A DNA stretch of 6,678 nucleotides, from positions 1 to 6,678 of the forward strand of contig CAJPPF010000126.1 in assembly GCA_905372445.1 (NCBI GenBank). Direction: 5' to 3'. Position numbers and translations under genes: made by a program. This document shows, piece after piece, positions 1 to 5,577 of this stretch; the first letter of the stretch is position 1; each line of letters opens with the position of its first letter. The notes beneath the pieces are model-generated. The model was given only the letters and a program-made list of their open reading frames with translations, was not told the origin of the DNA and searched no databases. Source of the stretch: an uncultured Prevotella sp. (GTDB lineage Bacteria; Bacteroidota; Bacteroidia; Bacteroidales; Bacteroidaceae).

Positions 1-119
1 TGTATTCGTGGTCAGAACAGCCTTTTTGTTGATTTTATTCACAGCATCCGAAAGCTTATGCATAGACGAACGAAACCTGACGAAGAGATATCGCCGACGC
101 CAAATGAACGGCACGCGGT

Positions 120-145
120 CTATTGATCGATTTGGGTTTAACATC
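120..145 (+). repeat. Dispersed repeat, copy 1 (direct)
   Basis: By direct alignment, this 26-bp segment matches 355-380 at 22 of 26 positions in the same orientation, sharing the core CGATTTGGGTTTAA. Its core (128-141) is also an inverted match, 12 of 14, to 174-187. Function is unknown. The intergenic position and the mix of orientations fit a dispersed repeat family. Confidence 0.75.
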
Positions 146-176
146 AACAACCGCCGTTTCAGTCCATGCAAACTTT

Positions 177-195
177 AACCCGAATCGGTCATTAG
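177..195 (-). repeat. Dispersed repeat, copy 2 (inverted)
   Basis: Read on the minus strand this is CTAATGACCGATTCGGGTT. It matches 355-373 at 18 of 19 positions (C versus T once). The two copies form a long inverted repeat about 160 bp apart, enclosing the 284-297 palindrome. Confidence 0.8.
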
Positions 196-353
196 GACGC
201 ATATGCTTAGATTTGTTATTACCGCCATGCTTCCTGTCTGCTTTAGCCCGATTGCCGACATCTGCGCTGCCATTACATCTCGACGTAGCCCGCTACGCCT
301 TCGATGAAACGCCAGCACATCTGCTCAACAATAGAACAAAATCAGCCAAGGAC

Positions 354-425
354 TCTAATGACCGATTTGGGTTTAATGTCTGTTTTCCCATTATTTCGAT
401 TTTTCACTCTAAAGGCGTCATTAGA
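354..425. repeat. 9-bp inverted repeat (TCTAATGAC / GTCATTAGA)
   Basis: TCTAATGAC at 354-362 is perfectly complementary to GTCATTAGA at 417-425, with a 54-nt spacer. The left arm overlaps the start of repeat copy 3. The arms may mark the ends of a small degenerate element. A long-loop RNA hairpin is possible but less likely given the spacer. No terminator-like T run follows directly. Confidence 0.55.
355..380 (+). repeat. Dispersed repeat, copy 3 (direct)
   Basis: This copy begins CTAATGACCGATTTGGGTTT. It pairs as an inverted repeat with copy 2 and as a direct repeat with copy 1. Its first bases are echoed again in inverted form at 417-425, so a fourth, truncated copy may close the element on the dapA side. 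Confidence 0.8.
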
Positions 426-538
426 TTGTAATTATAACGGTAATTGCTGTCTTTTTGCACGAAAGTGAAAGTATAAACTGGCGGAATGATAAGGAAATGA
501 TAGAATAATATCAAAACACCTGCTAATATGGAAAATGT

Positions 539-559
539 AGACGCTTTTCTTTTGCGTCT
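539..559 (+). promoter_or_regulatory. Palindrome at the dapA promoter (AGACGC...GCGTCT)
   Basis: A perfect 6-bp inverted repeat, 539-544 and 554-559, surrounds a T-rich 9-nt loop. It overlaps the proposed TTTG -33 element (551-554). A T6 run follows at 564-569, so it could act as a weak terminator for transcription entering from upstream. Its overlap with the promoter also allows an operator role. The sequence alone does not decide between them. Confidence 0.4.
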
Positions 560-580
560 CAAGTTTTTTGCGTATCTTTG
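551..580 (+). promoter_or_regulatory. Bacteroidetes-type promoter for dapA
   Basis: TATCTTTG at 573-580 matches the Bacteroidetes -7 consensus TAnnTTTG exactly, and TTTG at 551-554 fits the -33 element with an 18-nt spacer. This predicts a transcript start around 586-590 and a short leader of about 15-20 nt before the ATG at 605. A direct repeat, TTTTGCGTCTC at 550-560 and TTTTGCGTATC at 566-576 (10 of 11 identical), overlaps the promoter. No comparable promoter is seen before leuC, leuD, cimA or leuB. Confidence 0.7.
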
Positions 581-604
581 CAATCAAATAAAAGAAAGAT
601 TTCT

Positions 605-1492
605 ATGGCACGCAATATATTTCGAGGTCTGGGTCTGGCATTGGTCACTCCATTTACGAGTGATGGAGAAGTCGATTACCAAGCTCTGAAGAGATTGATA
701 GAATTTCAGATAACAAATGGTGCTGATTTCCTTTGTGCTCTCTGTACAACAAGCGAGACACCATGTCTGACGGATGCTGAGAAAAAAGCTGTCAGGGATT
801 TGGTAGTTGAGGTAAACAACGATCGTCTTCCACTGATGATAGGATGTGGCGGAAACAATACGGCAGCAATACTTGAAGAGTTGCGCACGTCTGATTTCAC
901 GGGCTTTGATGCTGTGCTGAGCGTATGTCCTTATTACAACAAACCGTCGCAGGAAGGTTTGTATCAGCATTTCAAAGCCATAGCTGATGCAAGTCCGCTG
1001 CCTGTAGTATTATATAATGTGCCTGGACGTACAGGCGTCAACATGGAAGCCAAGACAACGGTTCGCCTGGCTCATGACTGTGAGAATATCATTGCCATAA
1101 AGGAAGCATCCGGGCATATGGAGCAGGTGGACGAGATTATCAGCAACAAACCTGACCGTTTCGATGTGCTTTCGGGCGACGATGCCCTTACATTCCCGAT
1201 GGTTGCCAGTGGTGCTGCGGGTGCTATATCTGTCATCGGCAACGCACTGCCAAAGGAAATCAGTCGTATGATTCGTCTGGAATTCCGTGGTGAATACGAA
1301 CCGGCGCGAAAGATACATCATCGTTTTCAGGAACTCTACAGTCTGCTTTTCGTCGATGGAAACCCTGCCGGAGTGAAAGCATTGCTCTCAGAGATGGGAT
1401 TCATTGAGAACCAGCTCCGCCTGCCCCTCGTCCCGACACGTATCACAACGCGTGAGAAGATGGCGAGAATACTTACCGACTTGAGAGTGTAG
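605..1492 (+). CDS. dapA: 4-hydroxy-tetrahydrodipicolinate synthase (DapA)
   Basis: This cytoplasmic enzyme condenses pyruvate with aspartate semialdehyde, the first committed step to diaminopimelate and lysine. The 295-residue TIM-barrel length is normal for the family. Visible signatures are the Schiff-base lysine K166 in NIIAIKEASG, Y137 in VLYNVPGRTG with R142 just after, and Y111 in VCPYYNKPSQEG. The C-terminal part LLFVDGNPAGVKALL is also typical of the Bacteroidetes branch. The usual GTT(G/A)E substrate motif reads CTTSE here (C47-E51), a Gly-to-Cys change. Six cysteines are present, three of them clustered at 44, 47 and 54. I chose the ATG at 605: an in-frame TTG at 578 lies inside the -7 promoter element and would add residues the family lacks. 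An A-rich stretch (591-599) stands in for a Shine-Dalgarno. The gene is first in the window's gene row, 55 nt ahead of the leuA remnant. Confidence 0.95.
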   Translation: MARNIFRGLGLALVTPFTSDGEVDYQALKRLIEFQITNGADFLCALCTTSETPCLTDAEKKAVRDLVVEVNNDRLPLMIGCGGNNTAAILEELRTSDFTGFDAVLSVCPYYNKPSQEGLYQHFKAIADASPLPVVLYNVPGRTGVNMEAKTTVRLAHDCENIIAIKEASGHMEQVDEIISNKPDRFDVLSGDDALTFPMVASGAAGAISVIGNALPKEISRMIRLEFRGEYEPARKIHHRFQELYSLLFVDGNPAGVKALLSEMGFIENQLRLPLVPTRITTREKMARILTDLRV

Positions 1493-1547
1493 AAACGCCT
1501 CGTCGTGATGGAATGCCGTTTGGCTGAGGTTATTATAAGAGAGATTT

Positions 1548-1991
1548 ATGGATAGATTATTTGTTTTTGACACCACACTGCGTGATGGGGGCAAGCATAT
1601 GATTGTCAGTTCGACACCGTTGCGGGTATGCTTGGACAGAACGGCAGTCGCCAAAGTGAAACACGATTTTCTACGTGTTTCTTCCGGCATGGGCGATGTC
1701 AGTCCTATTGCTGCCATAGGACTTGACATAGCAGGGCAGAAATTTGAGGACTCTGCAACGGGTAATGGTCCTGTTGACGCTGCAATAAAAGCCTTGGAGA
1801 AGATAATCAACAAAGAAATGACTCTTAAGGAATTGACCATACAGGCTATCAGTAAAGGCTCGAATGACATGGCGAAAGTTCATCAGAGTGTTGAGTGCGA
1901 CGGTAGTATTTATTATGGCTTTAGTGCCAACACCGATATCGTGTAGGCTTCTGTTGAGGCTTACATTGATGCAATAAACAAGTTTAAATAA
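1548..1991 (+). pseudogene. leuA: Remnant of 2-isopropylmalate synthase (leuA), internal deletion
   Basis: Intact LeuA (about 500 residues) joins acetyl-CoA to 2-oxoisovalerate, the entry to leucine. Here only the two ends remain. The start encodes MDRLFVFDTTLRDG. A one-base loss near 1587-1591 then shifts frame: reading from 1589 gives GQAYDCQFDTV, matching the family's GEQVPGCQLNTV. Around 1620-1636 sequence from far downstream takes over and returns to the first frame: LDRTAVAKVKHDFLRVSSG and SATGNGPVDAAIKALEKI, from the C-terminal regulatory domain. Some 350 codons are missing, including the HxH metal motif and GLGERAGN, so no catalysis is possible. A TAG at 1944-1946 interrupts the tail. 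The expected ending ASVEAYIDAINKFK continues to a TAA at 1989-1991. The uninterrupted frame 1548-1946 (132 codons) could still yield a near-complete regulatory domain, but I regard it as decay. leuC follows 13 nt later. Confidence 0.9.
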
Positions 1992-2004
1992 TCTCTATAA
2001 TTAT

Positions 2005-3393
2005 ATGAAAAGTCTTTTTGATAAGATATGGGACGCTCATGTCGTGCAAAACATTGAAGAGGGTCCTACACAACTATATATTGACCGCCTTTATGCTCAT
2101 GAGGTGACCTCGCCGCAGGCTTTCGATACATTGCGCGATAAGAATATCAAGGTTTTGCGTCCGGAGAAGATATTTGCTATGCCGGATCATAATACTCCGT
2201 CTGATCAGCAGTCGATAATCAATGACCCTGTAGGCAGAAAGCAGGTTGACACCCTTGCAAGGAATTGTGCGGAGTTCAGTATCAACCACTTCGCTATGGG
2301 GTCGAAGGACAACGGTATCATACACGTTGTAGGTCCGGAGAAAGCGCTTTCTCTTCCGGGCATGACAATTGTCTGTGGCGATTCGCACACATCGACACAT
2401 GGTGCCGTTGGAGCCATCGCAATGGGTATTGGCACATCGGAGGTAGCGCAGGTGCTTGCCTCGCAGTGTATCCTTCAGTCGAAACCGAAAACAATGCGCA
2501 TAAACATTGAAGGCGAGCTGCAGGAAGGAGTGACGGCAAAGGATGTCGCGCTGTATATCATGGCGCAGCTTACGACAAGCGGTGCTACGGGGTATGCGGT
2601 GGAATATTCCGGTTCAACAGTGCGTAACATGTCGATGGAAGGACGCCTCACGCTGTCGAATCTTTCTATAGAAATGGGGTCGCGTGCCGGAATCATTGCC
2701 CCAGACGATATAACATTTGATTATCTTAAGGGGCGTGAATATGCTCCAAAAGGCGCAGAGTGGGATAAGGCAGTGGCGTTTTGGAGGACGCTGCACAGCG
2801 ATGATGACGCCGTGTTCGATAAGGAAGTGACATACAATGCAACCGATATCAAGCCTCGTGTCACATACGGTACGAACCCAGGAGCGGGCATTGCTATTGA
2901 TGAAAGCATCCCTATGCTCGACGAGATTCCGGCGTCTGAACAGGCACAATTCCTTGGAATGCTCGACTATATGCAGTTTGCACCTGGACAGAAATTAGAG
3001 GGAATGCCTGTAGACTACTGCTTCTTAGGTGCCTGCACAAACGGTCGCATAGAAGATTTCCGTGCTTTCGCTTCTGTTGTTAATGGCAGAAAGAAAGCCG
3101 ACAATGTAGTCGCATGGCTTGTTCCAGGCTCGTGGCTTGTTCGTCAGCAGATATTTGATGAGGGCATCGACAAGGTGCTTCTTGATGCAGGCTTCGAACT
3201 TCGCCTGCCTTCATGTTCATCATGTCTGGCAATGAATCCTGATAAAGTACCGGCAGGAAAACTCGCAATATCTACTTCAAACCGAAACTTCGTTGGTCGT
3301 CAGGGACCGGGAGCACGCACTGTTCTGGCTTCGCCGCTGGTTGTGGCAGCAAGCGCATTGACAGGAGTAATCACTGACCCACGTAAATTGTAA
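2005..3393 (+). CDS. leuC: 3-isopropylmalate dehydratase large subunit (LeuC)
   Basis: LeuC is the iron-sulfur subunit of isopropylmalate isomerase. With LeuD it interconverts 2- and 3-isopropylmalate, and in the citramalate route it acts on (R)-citramalate to give 3-methylmalate. The 462-residue aconitase-type protein is full length. It begins with the family's typical SLFDKIWDAHVV and has FAMPDHNTP (57-65) and CGDSHTSTHGAVGAIAMGIG (124-143). The three 4Fe-4S cluster ligands are C344 (GACTNGRIEDF), C404 and C407 (PSCSSCLAMNPD). STSNRNFVGRQGPGARTVLA (423-442) completes the signature. The ATG is 13 nt after the leuA remnant's final stop and has no clear Shine-Dalgarno. No promoter is visible just upstream, so expression probably depends on read-through from dapA or a promoter I do not recognise. 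All key residues are intact, so selection seems to continue after leuA was lost. Confidence 0.98.
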   Translation: MKSLFDKIWDAHVVQNIEEGPTQLYIDRLYAHEVTSPQAFDTLRDKNIKVLRPEKIFAMPDHNTPSDQQSIINDPVGRKQVDTLARNCAEFSINHFAMGSKDNGIIHVVGPEKALSLPGMTIVCGDSHTSTHGAVGAIAMGIGTSEVAQVLASQCILQSKPKTMRINIEGELQEGVTAKDVALYIMAQLTTSGATGYAVEYSGSTVRNMSMEGRLTLSNLSIEMGSRAGIIAPDDITFDYLKGREYAPKGAEWDKAVAFWRTLHSDDDAVFDKEVTYNATDIKPRVTYGTNPGAGIAIDESIPMLDEIPASEQAQFLGMLDYMQFAPGQKLEGMPVDYCFLGACTNGRIEDFRAFASVVNGRKKADNVVAWLVPGSWLVRQQIFDEGIDKVLLDAGFELRLPSCSSCLAMNPDKVPAGKLAISTSNRNFVGRQGPGARTVLASPLVVAASALTGVITDPRKL

Positions 3394-3399
3394 TACACT

Positions 3400-4017
3400 A
3401 TGGCAAAAGAGAAATTTGACGTTATACAATCAACTTGTATTCCCGTTGCTATCGACAATTGTAATACCGACCTTATAATCCCTGCCCGTTATCTTGCATC
3501 GACAACGCGCGATCCGAAATTCTTCGGCGATGCTTTCATGCACGACCTGCGCTTTGATGCTGACGGAAAAGAGATAGCAGACTTCGTAATGAACCGCCCT
3601 GAATATCGAGACGCTCCACGCAAGGGAGTACATGAGATTATATTAGGTGGTCAGAACTGGGGCAGTGGCTCTTCACGCGAACATGCTGCCTGGGCAATAG
3701 CAGGCTATGGAGTGCGTGTAGTCATCTCAAGCTCGTTCGCAGACATACATCGTAACAACTTGCTAAACTGTTTTGTGCTGCCGGTTGTTGTCAGTCATGA
3801 CTTCCAACAGGAGCTGTTTGCAACGGTCGAGGCGAACCCGCGGGCAGAGGTTAAGGTGGACTTGCCGAACCAGACGGTAACGAATGTTACTACTGGACGT
3901 TCGGAGTCGTTTGATATAAATACGTATAAGAAGTTCTGTCTTATGAATGCTTACGACGACATCGACTTCCTGTTGAGCAATAAATCGAAGATAATAGAGT
4001 ATGAGAGCTCTCACTAA
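3400..4017 (+). CDS. leuD: 3-isopropylmalate dehydratase small subunit (LeuD)
   Basis: LeuD supplies the swivelling domain that completes the isomerase active site with LeuC. Length (205 residues) is normal. Recognisable parts are NTDLIIPARYLAST (22-35), the substrate loop GGQNWGSGSSREHAAWAI (83-100) and SSFADIHRNN (111-120). The C-terminal block reads NTYKKFCLMNAYDDIDFLL (174-192). The loop reads GSGSSREH where many LeuD proteins have GCGSSREH. The small subunit does not bind the cluster, so this Ser should be tolerated. The start lies 6 nt after the leuC stop, which indicates translational coupling and balanced subunit production. Nothing suggests truncation. Confidence 0.97.
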   Translation: MAKEKFDVIQSTCIPVAIDNCNTDLIIPARYLASTTRDPKFFGDAFMHDLRFDADGKEIADFVMNRPEYRDAPRKGVHEIILGGQNWGSGSSREHAAWAIAGYGVRVVISSSFADIHRNNLLNCFVLPVVVSHDFQQELFATVEANPRAEVKVDLPNQTVTNVTTGRSESFDINTYKKFCLMNAYDDIDFLLSNKSKIIEYESSH

Positions 4018-4032
4018 GTAATCATCGGTGGC

Positions 4033-5559
4033 ATGGATGTAAGTAAGAAAAGAATAGAAATAATGGATACGACGCTCCGCGACGGCGAACAGACAAGTGG
4101 CGTGTCGTTCCTTCCACACGAGAAACTGCAGATAGCGCGCTTGCTCCTCGTCGAGTTATGCGTTGACAGAGTGGAGATAGCTTCGGCACGAGTGTCGGAA
4201 GGAGAGTTTGAAGCAGCGCAGAGTATTTGCCGATGGGCAAAGAAACACGATATGCTTGATAGGGTAGAGATTCTTGGATTCGTTGATGGAGACAAGTCGC
4301 TCGACTGGATAGAAGAAGTGGGTGGGCGTGTTGTCAATCTACTTATGAAAGGCTCTTATCGTCATTGCACGGAGCAACTGAAGAAGACACCCGAGGAACA
4401 TCTCGCTGATGTGAAGGCATCTATTGCAAAGGCACATCAGCGCAATATTGATGTCAATATATATCTTGAGGACTGGTCTAACGGAATGAAAGATTCACCT
4501 GATTATGTCTTAGCTATGGTTGATGCGCTGAGAGACTGCGGTGTGAAACGGTTCATGCTTCCCGATACACTTGGAGTGCTGAACCCGATGACCGTGATTG
4601 ACTATTTTTCCTTGATGGTGGAGCGCTATCCTGAGCTTCATTTCGACTTTCACGGACATAATGATTACGACCTTGCCGTCAGCAATGTCTTTGCTGCAGT
4701 GAGGTGCGGTGCCAAGGGCTTGCACACATCTGTCAATGGTCTTGGCGAACGAGCAGGTAATGCGCCTATAGCCTCAGTGCAGGCTATATTAAAGGATCAT
4801 TTCCATGCTGTCACAAACATACATGAAGACAAACTCAATGAGGTGAGCCATATTGTAGAGAGTTATTCAGGCATTGCCATACCGCCCAATAAGCCAATAG
4901 TCGGCAACTCGGTCTTCACACAGGTTGCGGGTGTCCATGCTGATGGCGATAATAAGAACGGTCTGTACCAGAACGAACTCTTGCCAGAGCGTTTCGGCCG
5001 TAAGCGTGAATATGCTCTCGGCAAGTCGTCGGGTAAAGCAAATATCAGAAAGAACCTTGAGGAGCTTGGTCTTGAACTTTCTGAGGAGGCTATGAAGAAA
5101 GTCACAGCGCGTATCATTGAGCTTGGCGACAAAAAGGAGCTGGTCACACAAGAGGACCTTCCGTACATTGTCAATGATGTCTTGAAACATACGACCATTG
5201 ACGACAAGGTTAAGTTGAAGAGCTATATGGTCTCTACAGCCTACGGATTAAAACCACTTGCCTCTGTTCAGTTGGAGGTGAACGGCGAGATATACGAGGA
5301 GACAGCTACGGGCGATGGACAGTACGACGCCTTCGTGCGTTGCATACGCCATATTTACAAGAACAAACTTGGGCGTGATTTCCCGTGGCTTGCCAACTAT
5401 AATGTGAGCATCCCGCCAGGCGGACGAACCGATGCTTTGGTGCAGACAAACATTGAATGGGAGTATGGGAGCAAGTCTTTCCGTACTCATGCTCTTGATG
5501 CCGACCAGACAGAGGCAGCCATAAAGGCAACAATCAAAATGTTGAATATTATAGAGTAA
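4033..5559 (+). CDS. cimA: (R)-citramalate synthase (2-isopropylmalate synthase family)
   Basis: The 508-residue protein has a DRE-TIM barrel (about 7-275), a linker, and a C-terminal regulatory domain (about 396-508). Catalytic motifs are DTTLRDGEQ (R16, D17), YLEDWSNG (E146), FHGHND (H207, H209), NGLGERAGN (N243) and VAGVHADGD (H302, D304). From memory, Leptospira interrogans citramalate synthase has the same residues at the same numbers, including the pyruvate pocket L81, L104 and Y144, where isopropylmalate synthases carry polar residues such as His and Ser. I therefore infer that it condenses acetyl-CoA with pyruvate to citramalate, which LeuCD and LeuB convert to 2-oxobutyrate for isoleucine. 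The regulatory domain keeps most residues I recall as the isoleucine site (Y431, D432, T466, V470, Q492), suggesting isoleucine feedback. Such genes are commonly labelled simply 2-isopropylmalate synthase, and leucine-branch or dual activity is not excluded. It starts 15 nt after leuD. Confidence 0.82.
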   Translation: MDVSKKRIEIMDTTLRDGEQTSGVSFLPHEKLQIARLLLVELCVDRVEIASARVSEGEFEAAQSICRWAKKHDMLDRVEILGFVDGDKSLDWIEEVGGRVVNLLMKGSYRHCTEQLKKTPEEHLADVKASIAKAHQRNIDVNIYLEDWSNGMKDSPDYVLAMVDALRDCGVKRFMLPDTLGVLNPMTVIDYFSLMVERYPELHFDFHGHNDYDLAVSNVFAAVRCGAKGLHTSVNGLGERAGNAPIASVQAILKDHFHAVTNIHEDKLNEVSHIVESYSGIAIPPNKPIVGNSVFTQVAGVHADGDNKNGLYQNELLPERFGRKREYALGKSSGKANIRKNLEELGLELSEEAMKKVTARIIELGDKKELVTQEDLPYIVNDVLKHTTIDDKVKLKSYMVSTAYGLKPLASVQLEVNGEIYEETATGDGQYDAFVRCIRHIYKNKLGRDFPWLANYNVSIPPGGRTDALVQTNIEWEYGSKSFRTHALDADQTEAAIKATIKMLNIIE

Positions 5560-5563
5560 AATT

Positions 5564-5570
5564 AAAAGGA
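5564..5570 (+). promoter_or_regulatory. Ribosome binding site of leuB (AAAAGGA)
   Basis: AAAAGGA ends 7 nt before the leuB ATG (5578). It is the clearest Shine-Dalgarno-like site in the window. The other genes have only A-rich or no such sequence. It supports the chosen leuB start. Confidence 0.55.
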
Positions 5571-5577
5571 ATCATAT

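Larger units (their letters stand above)
1..550. other. Non-coding, repeat-bearing upstream region
   Basis: I can support no gene here. The stretch contains three copies of a 20-26 bp repeat (near 120, 177 and 355, the middle one inverted), a 9-bp inverted pair at 354-362/417-425, and a perfect 5-bp stem with a 4-nt loop at 284-297 (CGTAG-CCCG-CTACG). On the minus strand one frame is open from 324 down to 178 and again from 174 down to the window edge, broken by a single TAA (177-175). On the plus strand a frame is open at 123-431. Neither product shows a domain that I recognise. The first bases (TATTCGTGGTC) resemble the end of the ATTCGTG-type tandem intergenic sequence that I associate with Bacteroidetes genomes, but only one unit lies in the window. 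Positions 432-538 are AT-rich and show nothing further. The best reading is degenerate intergenic repeat DNA, possibly an old mobile-element remnant. Confidence 0.6.

Noticed and set aside
123..431. 102-codon plus-strand open frame in the upstream region
   Set aside because: It starts inside repeat copy 1 and runs through copies 2 and 3. It has no recognisable domain and no clear ribosome site, and it competes with an equally open minus-strand frame. Best explained as chance openness of repeat DNA.
539..569. Intrinsic terminator ending an upstream transcript
   Set aside because: The stem is only 6 bp with a 9-nt loop, and the T run is separated from it by CAAG. It also overlaps the dapA promoter. 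Kept as an ambiguous palindrome instead.
578..604. Upstream TTG start for dapA adding nine residues
   Set aside because: The TTG is part of the TATCTTTG -7 element, so it would lie upstream of the transcript start. DapA proteins normally begin close to the GLGLALVTPF block, as the ATG at 605 gives.
1508..1555. 15-codon small frame overlapping the leuA start, considered as a leader peptide
   Set aside because: It has one leucine and three isoleucines in no run, and no attenuator hairpin or T run follows. It is too short and generic to support.
1388..1870. 160-codon minus-strand open frame
   Set aside because: It spans the end of dapA and the leuA remnant on the opposite strand and shows no family features. 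It is an antisense shadow of coding sequence.
4863..5207. Minus-strand frames of 107-114 codons opposite cimA
   Set aside because: They are antisense to a well-conserved gene, mutually overlapping, and without recognisable motifs.
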